Shown here: positions 18,098 through 26,592 of the stretch, in pieces | Numbering within the stretch: the stretch's first letter is position 1 | Layout: the number at the start of each line of letters is the position of its first letter | Source: Pannonibacter anstelovis | GTDB taxonomy: Bacteria; Pseudomonadota; Alphaproteobacteria; Rhizobiales; Stappiaceae | Length of the DNA: 64,000 bases | Assembly: GCF_036881715.1 (NCBI RefSeq) | Contig: NZ_JBAKBF010000008.1 | Coordinates: 62,001 to 126,000, forward strand | Direction: 5' to 3' | Position numbers and translations under genes: made by a program | Notes under the pieces: model-generated | The model's database searches: none | The model's input: the letters and a program-made list of their open reading frames with translations, nothing else | What the model was told of the DNA's origin: nothing

Positions 18098-18134
18098 ACA
18101 AAGGGCGCGCCGGATGAGCGCGCCCTTTGTTTTT
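18098..18134 (+). terminator. Rho-independent terminator of the transglycosylase gene
   Basis: Arms 18098-18110 (ACAAAGGGCGCGC) and 18118-18130 pair perfectly over 13 bases around a seven-base loop and run into TTTTT. Confidence 0.9.
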
Positions 18135-18143
18135 CACATGCCC

Positions 18144-18292
18144 GCTTCCGTCATGCCATGACTTGATCATGTCATCCATACCCTTGCATCTCCAGATACC
18201 GGAGCAATGAAAGGACGCGAGCATTCAGAGCGGCTGCGCGGGCTGCACGGTCACGGAATGGATGCCATGGTCGAGCCATGGCAAGACGAAAG
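18144..18292 (+). repeat. ~150-bp dispersed element, copy 1
   Basis: Two related, oppositely oriented end units flank a variable centre. The left unit (18144-18205) starts GCTTCCGTC and has a palindromic core TGCCATG-N7-CATGTCA at 18154. The right unit (18242-18292) holds the core TGCCATGG-N5-CCATGGCA at 18263. A second copy of the same size occurs at 29671-29820: the left units share 50 of 62 bases, and the right units share an identical 25-base block (18245-18269). The layout is like a paired palindromic intergenic element (BIME/RIME-like) or a MITE. No coding capacity. Confidence 0.75.
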
Positions 18293-18346
18293 TCGAAGGA
18301 CTGAGCCCTTTGCAGTACAGGACCCAGTCCTTAAATCGGCAAAGTC

Positions 18347-18730
18347 TTAGCGGAAGACGCCCGTCTTCACCGAGACATCGGAATCGGTCATCGAATAGCG
18401 GCGGACGATGTTCTTGTTGTTGAACAGCACGACCAGCTGCTTGCGCTTGCCCGAGTGGGACGTGCCCAGCGCACCAACCACAGGAATGAAGTTCACGGCA
18501 TCGGCCTGCAGGTTGTCGAGCTGGTAGGTCCAGATCTCTTCGCCCTCGGAAGTGAAGCTCGTCTGATAGGGTGAGCCGAACATCTGCTGCACCTCGCTCC
18601 GCGTCGTCTTGCCTTCGGTCAGCTTGGCGGAGACGCTCGCCTCCGTTTCGTCTCTCAGGCTCTGATTGCCGGAAGATGCGCAGCCGGCAAGGGTCAGGCC
18701 AACAACAAGCGCAGTCAGTATCTTCTTCAA
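18347..18730 (-). CDS. BamE/SmpA-OmlA-domain lipoprotein
   Basis: 127 residues from a TTG start with GGAG six bases upstream (GGAGACGACCC). The N terminus is a lipoprotein signal with lipobox LAGC (Cys16), so the mature protein is lipidated. The rest matches the small BamE-like fold: KLTEGKTTRSEVQQMFGSPYQTS, EEIWTYQLDN, KQLVVLFNNKNIVRRYSMTD. BamE stabilises the outer-membrane protein assembly machine; this class also has paralogues of unclear role, so the name bamE is not assigned. It is transcribed alone, with the dispersed element downstream. Confidence 0.82.
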   Translation of the reverse strand: MKKILTALVVGLTLAGCASSGNQSLRDETEASVSAKLTEGKTTRSEVQQMFGSPYQTSFTSEGEEIWTYQLDNLQADAVNFIPVVGALGTSHSGKRKQLVVLFNNKNIVRRYSMTDSDVSVKTGVFR

Positions 18731-19062
18731 GGGTCGTCTCCGTTATCGCGTCAACTGGGCACATAGGGCTCGTAAAAACCGCCACGGCCTAACGGCAATC
18801 GGCAAAACGGACAAGAGCAACCCGCCCAAAATACAACTACAAGCCACAACCCTTGATTATTGCAGCGGTTGAGATGGTAGCTTTTCCTTTTAAGCATCAA
18901 CGCACTACGCCAAGGGAGACAGAACAGAATACCTGCGGAAAACTTCCGGAAAGCGGGCACCGCGGTGCACCGGCCACGGTGACAAGCGCATGCCTGGGCA
19001 TTCAAAGGCGGCTTGCAAATGAATGATCGTTCATTTATTTTCCTCACCTGGAGGAGACAGGC
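18731..19062. other. Intergenic region, 332 bp
   Basis: Divergent promoters for the BamE-like lipoprotein and the catabolic operon. The right end contains the TetR-type operator at 19017-19036. The middle (18820-18910) is somewhat AT-richer than its surroundings. No gene is supported. Confidence 0.5.
19017..19036. promoter_or_regulatory. TetR-type operator before the leucine catabolic operon
   Basis: Inverted repeat AAATGAA-N6-TTCATTT with perfect seven-base arms, ending 26 bp before the regulator start codon. The form and place are those of an autoregulatory operator of a TetR-family repressor; binding is inferred. Confidence 0.6.
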
Positions 19063-19692
19063 ATGGCACGCACGGTGGGAGCCAGGGGAGAGGAAACGGC
19101 AGAGCGCGTGCGCGAGGCAGCGCTGCGGCTGTTTGCGCGCGAGGGCTACGCCGCCGTTTCCATGCGCCAGATTGCCACCGCTGTCGGCGTCCAGCCCGGG
19201 GCGCTTTACAACCACTTCCCCACCAAGCAGGACATCCTGCGCGACCTGATGGTCAGCCACATGCAGGCCCTGCTTGAAGCCTGGGACGAAAATTGCGCCG
19301 CAGCAGAGCTCGGCGAAGGCCCGGATGCGGCGCTGGAGCGCTTCACCCGCTTTCACATCCGCTACCATCTGGCGCGCACCGATGCGGTGTTTGTCTCCTA
19401 CATGGAGCTGCGCAATCTTGAGCCGGATAACTTTCAGGCCGTCGAGCATCTGCGCCAGCGCTATGAGGCAATCCTGACGGACATTCTGAAGCGCGGCGCG
19501 CAGGCGGGCAGCTTTGCCGTCAGCGAGCCGCAGGTGGCCACCCGCGCCATCATCGCCATGCTGACCGGCCTTGGCACCTGGTACCGGGAGGGCGGCAGGC
19601 TCTCCAAGGCCGATATCGAAACCATTTATCTGGACATGGTGACCGCAAGCGTCACCGGAGGGAGAGGAGCCGGGAGACAATGGGCATCCTGA
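19063..19692 (+). CDS. TetR-family regulator of the leucine/isovalerate operon
   Basis: 209 residues, start behind GGAGGAGACAGGC. The N-terminal helix-turn-helix is clear (REAALRLFAREGYAAVSMRQ, ATAVGVQPGALYNHFPTKQDIL). The C-terminal ligand domain is TetR_C-like (FTRFHIRYHLARTDAVFVSY, AIIAMLTGLGTWYREGGRLS). It is first in the operon and overlaps the carboxylase gene by 13 bases, so it is co-expressed with its likely targets. The ligand is probably an acyl-CoA intermediate (inference). Confidence 0.88.
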   Translation: MARTVGARGEETAERVREAALRLFAREGYAAVSMRQIATAVGVQPGALYNHFPTKQDILRDLMVSHMQALLEAWDENCAAAELGEGPDAALERFTRFHIRYHLARTDAVFVSYMELRNLEPDNFQAVEHLRQRYEAILTDILKRGAQAGSFAVSEPQVATRAIIAMLTGLGTWYREGGRLSKADIETIYLDMVTASVTGGRGAGRQWAS

Positions 19693-21287
19693 AATCGAAC
19701 GCTGCCACACGCGGCGAGGTTTTCGAGAAGAACCGCAAGGCGCATGAAGCGGCCCTTGAAGAGGTGCGCCGGGCAGCGGAAGCGGCCTTTGAAGGCGGTG
19801 GCGCGGAAGCCCGCGCCCGCCATGCCTCACGCGGCAAGATCCTGCCGCGTGAACGCGTCTCGCGCCTGCTCGACCCCGGCTCGCCCTTTCTGGAGGTCGG
19901 CCTTTTCGCCGCCCATGGGCTCTATGACAACGCCTCCCCTTCCGCTGGCCTGATTGCAGGCATTGGCCGCGTCGAGGGCCGGGAGGTGATGATCGTCGCC
20001 AATGACGCGACGGTGAAGGGCGGCACCTACTACCCCATGACGGTGAAGAAGCACCTGAGGGCGCAGGAGATTGCCGCCGAAAACAATCTGCCTTGCGTCT
20101 ATCTGGTGGATTCGGGCGGCGCCAACCTGCCGAACCAGGACGAAGTGTTCCCCGACCGAGACCATTTTGGCCGCATCTTCTTCAATCAGGCCAACATGTC
20201 GGCACGCGGCATTGCCCAAATCGCCGTGGTCATGGGCTCCTGCACCGCAGGCGGGGCTTATGTTCCGGCCATGAGCGATGAAACCATCATCGTGCGCAAT
20301 CAAGGCACCATCTTCCTCGCAGGCCCCCCGCTGGTGAAGGCGGCGACGGGTGAGGAAGTGAGCGCGGAAGACCTTGGCGGCGGCGATGTGCACACGCGCC
20401 TGTCCGGTGTGGCCGATCACCTCGCCCGTGACGACGCCCATGCGCTGGCCCTTGCCCGCCGGGCGGTGGCCAATCTCAACCGCACCAAGCAGGTGCATCT
20501 CGACCTGCAAAGCCCGGAAGACCCGCTCTATGATCCGGAGGAAATCTTCGGCGTGGTTCCGGCGGATCTGAAGACGCCCTATGACATCCGCGAGGTGATC
20601 GCCCGCATCACCGACGGCTCGCGCTTTGACGAGTTCAAGGCCCGCTACGGCACCACGCTGGTCTGCGGCTTTGCCCATATCTACGGCATGCCGGTGGGCA
20701 TCATCGCCAACAATGGCGTGCTCTTCTCCGAGAGCGCGGTCAAGGGTGCGCATTTCGTCGAGCTTTGCTCCCAGCGCAAGATCCCGCTCGTCTTCCTGCA
20801 GAACATCACCGGCTTCATGGTTGGCCGGAAGTATGAAAGCGGCGGCATCGCCAAGGATGGCGCCAAGCTGGTGACGGCTGTGGCCACCACCTCCGTGCCG
20901 AAGATCACCATGCTGGTCGGCGGCTCCTTCGGGGCGGGCAATTACGGCATGTGCGGACGCGCCTATTCGCCCCGCTTCCTGTGGACCTGGCCCAACTCCC
21001 GCATTTCGGTGATGGGCGGCGAGCAGGCCGCAGGCGTCCTGGCCACCGTCCGGCGCGAAGGCATCGAGCGCAAGGGCGGCAGCTGGTCCGCAGACGAGGA
21101 AAAGGCCTTCAAGCAGCCGGTCATCGACCAGTTCGAGGCGCAGGGCCACCCGCTCTATGCCTCGGCACGGCTGTGGGACGACGGCATCATCGATCCGCGC
21201 AAGACGCGCGAGATCCTCGCCCTCTCCCTCTCCGCCGCCCTAAACGCCCCGATCGACGACACCCGCTTCGGCCTGTTCCGGATGTGA
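19680..21287 (+). CDS. liuB: Methylcrotonyl-CoA carboxylase, carboxyltransferase (beta) subunit
   Basis: 535 residues, the usual length. It transfers carboxylate from biotin to 3-methylcrotonyl-CoA in leucine breakdown. Family features are the N-terminal region with SRGKILPRERVSRLLDPGSP, and NDATVKGGTYYPMTVKKHLR; YLVDSGGANLPNQDEVFPDR, which is typical of MCC rather than propionyl-CoA carboxylase; and the oxyanion-hole stretch GSFGAGNYGMCGRAYSPRFL. It is followed 11 bp later by the biotin subunit. Geranyl-CoA carboxylase is a close relative, but the HMG-CoA lyase and hydratase downstream favour the leucine pathway. Confidence 0.92.
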   Translation: MGILKSNAATRGEVFEKNRKAHEAALEEVRRAAEAAFEGGGAEARARHASRGKILPRERVSRLLDPGSPFLEVGLFAAHGLYDNASPSAGLIAGIGRVEGREVMIVANDATVKGGTYYPMTVKKHLRAQEIAAENNLPCVYLVDSGGANLPNQDEVFPDRDHFGRIFFNQANMSARGIAQIAVVMGSCTAGGAYVPAMSDETIIVRNQGTIFLAGPPLVKAATGEEVSAEDLGGGDVHTRLSGVADHLARDDAHALALARRAVANLNRTKQVHLDLQSPEDPLYDPEEIFGVVPADLKTPYDIREVIARITDGSRFDEFKARYGTTLVCGFAHIYGMPVGIIANNGVLFSESAVKGAHFVELCSQRKIPLVFLQNITGFMVGRKYESGGIAKDGAKLVTAVATTSVPKITMLVGGSFGAGNYGMCGRAYSPRFLWTWPNSRISVMGGEQAAGVLATVRREGIERKGGSWSADEEKAFKQPVIDQFEAQGHPLYASARLWDDGIIDPRKTREILALSLSAALNAPIDDTRFGLFRM

Positions 21288-21298
21288 GGGAGGAAATC

Positions 21299-23293
21299 AT
21301 GTTCAGAAAGATCCTCATCGCCAACCGTGGTGAAATTGCCTGCCGGGTGATCAAGACGGCGCGCAGGCTTGGTGTCCGCACTGTCGCGGTCTATTCGGAT
21401 GCGGATGCGGGCGCGCAGCATGTGGCCATGGCGGACGAGGCCTGGCGGCTGGGTCCGGCACCGGTGGCTGAAAGCTATCTCAAGGCCGAACGCATCATCG
21501 AGATCTGCCGCCAGTCGGGCGCAGAAGCGGTGCATCCGGGCTATGGCTTCCTGTCGGAGAATCCGGATTTCGTCGAGGCGCTGGAAGCGGCCGGCATTGC
21601 CTTCATCGGCCCCAGCGCCAGCGCCATCCGCGCCATGGGGCTGAAGGATGCCGCCAAGGCGCTGATGGAAAAGGCTGGGGTGCCAGTGGTGCCGGGCTAT
21701 CACGGCGACAATCAGGATGCCGGTTTCCTTCAGGAGCGCGCCGATGAAATCGGCTATCCGGTGCTGATCAAGGCCCGTGCGGGCGGCGGCGGCAAGGGGA
21801 TGCGCCGGGTGGACCGGCGCGAGGATTTCCGCGCCGCTCTGGAAGGCGCGCAGCGCGAGGGCGCGGCGAGCTTCGGCGATCCGCGCGTGCTGATCGAGAA
21901 ATATCTGACAAAGCCCCGCCACATCGAAATTCAGGTCTTCGGCGACAGTCAGGGCAATGTGGTGCATCTGTTCGAGCGGGACTGCTCGCTGCAGCGCCGC
22001 CACCAGAAGGTGATCGAGGAAGCCCCTGCCCCCGGCATGCCGGAGGCCATGCGCGCCGCCATGGGCGCTGCCGCCGTCAAGGCCGCGCAGGCCATCGGCT
22101 ATTGCGGGGCGGGCACGATCGAGTTCATCGCCGATGTGTCGGAAGGCCTGTCGCAGGACCGGTTCTACTTCATGGAGATGAACACCCGCCTGCAGGTGGA
22201 GCATCCGGTGACGGAATACATCACCGGGCAGGATCTGGTGGAGTGGCAGCTGAAAGTGGCAAACGGCGAGCCCCTGCCCCTGACGCAGGACCAGCTGGCC
22301 ATCAACGGCTGGGCCTTCGAGGCGCGGCTTTATGCCGAGGATGCGGAACGCGGCTTCCTGCCGGCCACCGGCACGCTGACCCATCTGCGCCTGCCGGAAG
22401 ACATGGCCCGCGTTGATTCCGGCGTGCGGCAGGGCGACACGATCACCCCATGGTATGATCCGATGATCGCCAAGATCATCGTCCACGGCCCGGACCGCAA
22501 GACGGCGCTGGCCCGGCTGCTGGCAGCGCTTGAGGCAACGGAAGTGGCGGGCTCGGTCACCAACGCCGCCTTCCTCGCCGCCCTGTGCCGCCACGAAGGC
22601 TTTGCCGCCGGAGACGTGGACACCGGCCTCATCGGCCGCGATCAGGAGGCGCTGACCGCAAGGCCCGGCACGCCGCCCGTGGTTCTGGCGCTTGCCGCCC
22701 TCACCAGCCTTGGCCTGACGCGCCCTGCCACCGGGCAGGACCCGTGGGAGCGGCTGAGCGGCTGGCGGGCCTGGAGCGCAGCGCGCCAGTTTGCCGTGCT
22801 CGACCACAAGGGCACGCGGCTTGAAATCGAGGTGCACAGCCTTGGCCGCAGCCGCTTTGCCGCCCATGTGGCGGGAAGCGTTCTGGAGGTCGAAGTCACC
22901 CATGTGGAAGACGGCACCATCCGTTTCGGCATGGGCGGCCACCGGGACAAGGCGCGTATTGCCGATATGGGCGCGGCCATCTCCGTCTTCCACGGCGGCG
23001 AGGCCTTCGAATTCACCCGCGCCGACATGCTGTCCGGCGAGGATGAGGGCGATGCTGCCGGTGACCGGCTGATTGCCCCGATGCCGGGGCTGGTGAAGGT
23101 GCTGACTGCCACCAAAGGGCAGGCCGTGACACGGGGCGAGCCGCTGCTGATCCTGGAAGCCATGAAGATGGAGCACACGCTCACCGCCCCGCGTGACGGA
23201 GTGATTGGCGATGTCTTCGTCAGCGAAGGCGAACAGGTGACCGACGGCACGCTGTTGCTTGCCCTTGCTCAGGAGAGCGCCGATGCTGCCTGA
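21299..23293 (+). CDS. liuD: Methylcrotonyl-CoA carboxylase, biotin (alpha) subunit
   Basis: 664 residues from the ATG behind GAGGGAGGAAATC; a longer open frame upstream only overlaps liuB in another frame. Order of domains: biotin carboxylase N-terminal (FRKILIANRGEIACRVIKTA), ATP-grasp (KARAGGGGKGMRRV, FMEMNTRLQVEHPVTE), biotin carboxylase C-terminal, linker, and biotinyl domain (LEAMKMEH with Lys623 as attachment site). It carboxylates its own biotin with ATP and bicarbonate and works with LiuB as an alpha-beta complex. The end overlaps the acyl-CoA synthetase gene. Confidence 0.92.
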   Translation: MFRKILIANRGEIACRVIKTARRLGVRTVAVYSDADAGAQHVAMADEAWRLGPAPVAESYLKAERIIEICRQSGAEAVHPGYGFLSENPDFVEALEAAGIAFIGPSASAIRAMGLKDAAKALMEKAGVPVVPGYHGDNQDAGFLQERADEIGYPVLIKARAGGGGKGMRRVDRREDFRAALEGAQREGAASFGDPRVLIEKYLTKPRHIEIQVFGDSQGNVVHLFERDCSLQRRHQKVIEEAPAPGMPEAMRAAMGAAAVKAAQAIGYCGAGTIEFIADVSEGLSQDRFYFMEMNTRLQVEHPVTEYITGQDLVEWQLKVANGEPLPLTQDQLAINGWAFEARLYAEDAERGFLPATGTLTHLRLPEDMARVDSGVRQGDTITPWYDPMIAKIIVHGPDRKTALARLLAALEATEVAGSVTNAAFLAALCRHEGFAAGDVDTGLIGRDQEALTARPGTPPVVLALAALTSLGLTRPATGQDPWERLSGWRAWSAARQFAVLDHKGTRLEIEVHSLGRSRFAAHVAGSVLEVEVTHVEDGTIRFGMGGHRDKARIADMGAAISVFHGGEAFEFTRADMLSGEDEGDAAGDRLIAPMPGLVKVLTATKGQAVTRGEPLLILEAMKMEHTLTAPRDGVIGDVFVSEGEQVTDGTLLLALAQESADAA

Positions 23294-24926
23294 AGCTGAC
23301 AGCTATGAGGCGATGCGGGCGGCCTTCCGCTGGCAAATCCCCGATCGCTTCAACATTGGCACCGCCATCTGCGACCGCTGGGCGGACGCAGAACCGGACC
23401 GCGAGGCCATCACCTATGTGGCCGAAGACGGCACCGCCACCCGCGTCAGCTATGGCGAGCTGAAGGCCCTGTCGAACCGCATGGCCAACCTGTTCCGCGC
23501 CCGTGGCCTTGAGCGCGGCGACCGGGTGGGCGTGCTGCTGCCGCAGAGCGTTGAAACCGCCGCTGCCCATATCGCCGCGCTGAAATGCGGGGCGGTCACC
23601 ATTCCGCTCTTCACCTTGTTCGGCGAAGAGGCACTGGAATACCGGCTGGGCAATGCGGGGGTGAAGATCCTCGTCACCGATGCAGGCGGCGCGGCCAAAC
23701 TGGAGCGCCTGCGGGACAAGCTTCCGGCCCTCACCACCGTGTTCTGCACCGGCGGCGCCCATCACAGCGCGGAAGATCTGGCACGGTCCATGACCGGCCA
23801 CGAGACAAGCTTCACTCCGGTGGACACCGCAGCCGAAGATCCGGCCATCATCATCTACACCTCCGGCACCACCGGCCAGCCCAAGGGCGCGCTGCATGGG
23901 CACCGGGTGCTGCTGGGCCATCTGCCCGGCGTGGAAATGAGCCACGACTTCCTGCCCCGCCCCGGCGACCGGTTCTGGACACCGGCGGACTGGGCCTGGA
24001 TCGGCGGCCTTCTCGATGTGCTGATGCCCGCGCTCTATCACGGCATCCCCGTGGTTGCCTGCCGCTTCCGCAAGTTCACCGGGGAAGCGGCCTTCGAGCT
24101 GATGGAAAAACAAAACATCCGCAACGCCTTCCTGCCGCCCACCGCACTGAAGATGATGCGGCAGGTGGAGGCGCCGGAGACGCGCTACAGGCTTGCCCTG
24201 CGCTCCGTCGCCTCGGGCGGGGAGACCCTGGGTGCCGAGCTGATCGCCTGGGGCCGCAAGGTCTTTGGCCTGACCATCAACGAGTTCTACGGCCAGACCG
24301 AGTGCAACATGATCGTGTCGAGCTGCGCCGCCGTCATGGAGGCGCGCCCCGGCATCATGGGCCGCGCCGTGCCCGGCCATGAGGTGGACGTGGTGACGGA
24401 GAAGGGCGAACTTGCCGCCGATGGCGAACAGGGGCTGATCGCCGTGCGCGGGCCCGATCCGGTGATGTTCCTTGGCTACTGGAACAACGAGGCCGCCACC
24501 CGCGCCAAGTTCCTCAACGGCTGGATGCTGACCGGCGACACGGGCGTGCGTGATGCGGACGGCTGGCTGCGGTTTGTGGGCCGCGATGATGACGTGATCA
24601 CCTCCTCCGGCTACCGCATCGGACCGGGCGAGATCGAGGATTGCCTGCTGCGCCATCCCGCCGTTGCCATGGCCGGCGTTGTCGGCAAACCGGACGCCCA
24701 GCGCACGGAAATCGTCAAGGCTTACATCGTGCTGAAGGCCGGGGTGGAACCCCGCGACAGCCTCGCCGATGACATTGCCCAATTCGTCAAGACCCGCCTT
24801 GCCGCCCACGAATACCCCCGCGAAGTCGAATTTGTTGACGCCCTGCCGATGACAACCACCGGCAAGGTGATCCGCCGGGAGCTGCGCCAGCGGGCAAGCG
24901 GGGAACTTTCCGGAGAAAACTCATGA
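23283..24926 (+). CDS. Acyl-CoA synthetase, AMP-forming
   Basis: 547 residues. The ATP-binding P-loop YTSGTTGQPKG, NEFYGQTECN, TGDTGVRDADGWLRF, the hinge and core motif GRDDDVITSSGYRIGPGEIE, and a C-terminal Lys in TTTGKVIRRELR are all present. It resembles AcsA-like and medium-chain enzymes. Place in the operon suggests activation of a branched short-chain acid such as isovalerate to its CoA ester, feeding the carboxylase branch. The chosen ATG lies ten bases before the liuD stop and has AGGAG upstream. Confidence 0.88.
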   Translation: MLPEADSYEAMRAAFRWQIPDRFNIGTAICDRWADAEPDREAITYVAEDGTATRVSYGELKALSNRMANLFRARGLERGDRVGVLLPQSVETAAAHIAALKCGAVTIPLFTLFGEEALEYRLGNAGVKILVTDAGGAAKLERLRDKLPALTTVFCTGGAHHSAEDLARSMTGHETSFTPVDTAAEDPAIIIYTSGTTGQPKGALHGHRVLLGHLPGVEMSHDFLPRPGDRFWTPADWAWIGGLLDVLMPALYHGIPVVACRFRKFTGEAAFELMEKQNIRNAFLPPTALKMMRQVEAPETRYRLALRSVASGGETLGAELIAWGRKVFGLTINEFYGQTECNMIVSSCAAVMEARPGIMGRAVPGHEVDVVTEKGELAADGEQGLIAVRGPDPVMFLGYWNNEAATRAKFLNGWMLTGDTGVRDADGWLRFVGRDDDVITSSGYRIGPGEIEDCLLRHPAVAMAGVVGKPDAQRTEIVKAYIVLKAGVEPRDSLADDIAQFVKTRLAAHEYPREVEFVDALPMTTTGKVIRRELRQRASGELSGENS

Positions 24927-25780
24927 CCGGCTTCGTCACCCTGTTCGAAATGGGTCCCCGCGATGGGCTGCAGAACGAGAAGACGCTGATCGCCACCGCA
25001 GACAAGATCCGCCTTGTCGACATGCTGAGCGCCTGCGGCTTTGCCAAGATCGAGGTCACCAGCTTCGTCAGTCCCAAATGGGTGCCGCAGATGGCCGATG
25101 CCGCCGATGTGCTGGCGGGCATCCACCGGCGGCCGCAGACCGCCTATACGGCCCTCACCCCCAACGTGAAGGGCTACGAGGCCGCCCGTGCGGCCGGGGC
25201 GGATGAGGTGGCCGTGTTCGGCTCGGCCTCGGAAGGCTTTTCGCGCAAGAACATCAATTGCTCCATTGCAGAGAGCCTGGAACGATTCCGCCCGCTGGTG
25301 GACAAGGCGCTGGAAGATGGGATCCTGGTGCGCGGCTATATCTCCTGCGTCACCGATTGCCCCTACGACGGCCCGACCCCGCCGGAAAGTGTGGCCGATG
25401 TTGCCGCCAAGCTGCTGGCCATGGGCTGCTACGAGATTTCCCTCGGCGACACCATTGGCGCAGGCACGCCGGAAACAATCGCCCGGATGCTGGATGCGGT
25501 GCTGGCACAGGTGCCCGCGCAAAAACTCGCCGGGCACTACCACGACACCAAGGGGCTGGCCCTCGCCAATATCGAGGTGAGCCTTGAAAAGGGCTTGCGC
25601 GTCTTTGACGCCGCTGTCGGCGGGCTCGGCGGCTGCCCCTATGCCCCCGGCGCGAAGGGCAATGTGGCGACGGAAGCCGTTGCCGCCCTGCTGGCAGACA
25701 AGGGCTTCGAGACCGGACTGGACAAGGGCAGGTTGGCGGAAGCCGCCGCCTTTGCCCGCACGCTCAGGAAGGACGCATAA
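24923..25780 (+). CDS. liuE: Hydroxymethylglutaryl-CoA lyase
   Basis: 285 residues, full length. It splits HMG-CoA into acetoacetate and acetyl-CoA, the last step of leucine degradation. The metal-binding and catalytic motifs are intact: EMGPRDGLQNE at the start, EVTSFVSPKWVPQMADA, HYHDTKGLALANIEV, and the signature GLGGCPYAPGAKGNVATE with the catalytic Cys. It begins inside the synthetase stop (ATGA). Confidence 0.94.
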   Translation: MTGFVTLFEMGPRDGLQNEKTLIATADKIRLVDMLSACGFAKIEVTSFVSPKWVPQMADAADVLAGIHRRPQTAYTALTPNVKGYEAARAAGADEVAVFGSASEGFSRKNINCSIAESLERFRPLVDKALEDGILVRGYISCVTDCPYDGPTPPESVADVAAKLLAMGCYEISLGDTIGAGTPETIARMLDAVLAQVPAQKLAGHYHDTKGLALANIEVSLEKGLRVFDAAVGGLGGCPYAPGAKGNVATEAVAALLADKGFETGLDKGRLAEAAAFARTLRKDA

Positions 25781-25781
25781 A

Positions 25782-26570
25782 ATGAGCGGGACATTCGAGA
25801 CCATCCGCCTTGAAACGGACGCCCGCGGCGTTGCCACGCTGACGCTCGCCCGCCCGGACAAGCACAACGCCCTGTCGGCGCAGATGATTGCCGAACTGAC
25901 CGCTGCCGCCGCCCAGCTTGCTGCAGACAGCGCCGTGCGCGTGGTGATCCTCACAGGCGAGGGCGCCAGTTTCTGCGCAGGCGGTGATCTCGATTGGATG
26001 CGCGAGCAGTTTACCGCTGACCGTGCCACCCGCATGGCCGAGGCACGCAAGCTGGCACTGATGCTGAAGGCGCTGAACGAGTTGCCCAAGCCCCTCATTG
26101 GCCGCGTGCAGGGCCAGGCCTTTGGCGGCGGCATCGGCATGATGAGCGTCTGCGATGTGGCGATTGCTGCGGAAGGCGCGAAATTCGGACTGACCGAGAC
26201 CCGCCTTGGCCTGATCCCGGCCACGATCAGCCCCTATGTGCTGGCCCGCATGGGTGAGGGCAAGGCGCGCCGGGTGTTCATGTCCGCCCGGCTGTTCGAT
26301 GCACAGGAGGCCGTGGCACTGGACCTCGCCGCCCGGGCCGTTGCTCCGGAAGATCTGGACGCCGCCATCGAACGCGAGGTAAAGCCCTATCTCTCCGCCG
26401 CGCCCGGCGCCGTTGCCCGCGCCAAGCGCCTTGCCCGCTCGCTCGGCACACCCATCACGGATGCGGTGATCGAGGATACCATCCGCCAGCTTGCCGATTG
26501 CTGGGAAGACCCTGAAGCCCATGAAGGCATCTCCGCCTTCTTCGGCAAGCGCAAGCCAGCCTGGGCGTAA
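25782..26570 (+). CDS. liuC: Enoyl-CoA hydratase, probable methylglutaconyl-CoA hydratase
   Basis: 262 residues, crotonase superfamily. The CoA-binding and oxyanion segments are seen in KHNALSAQMI and SFCAGGDLDWMREQ, and in QGQAFGGGIGMMSVCDVAIA with FGLTETRLGLIPATISPYV; the Glu in TETRLGL fits the catalytic position. In this operon it would hydrate 3-methylglutaconyl-CoA to HMG-CoA for LiuE. It starts one base after the liuE stop, with AGGAAGGA upstream. Confidence 0.88.
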   Translation: MSGTFETIRLETDARGVATLTLARPDKHNALSAQMIAELTAAAAQLAADSAVRVVILTGEGASFCAGGDLDWMREQFTADRATRMAEARKLALMLKALNELPKPLIGRVQGQAFGGGIGMMSVCDVAIAAEGAKFGLTETRLGLIPATISPYVLARMGEGKARRVFMSARLFDAQEAVALDLAARAVAPEDLDAAIEREVKPYLSAAPGAVARAKRLARSLGTPITDAVIEDTIRQLADCWEDPEAHEGISAFFGKRKPAWA

Positions 26571-26592
26571 TTTTCCCCGCAGCTCCTGCTTG

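Noticed and set aside
21155..24809. Long leftward frames opposite liuD and the acyl-CoA synthetase (673 and 529 codons)
   Set aside because: GC-driven shadows; the sense-strand genes have full sets of catalytic motifs and coupled starts.
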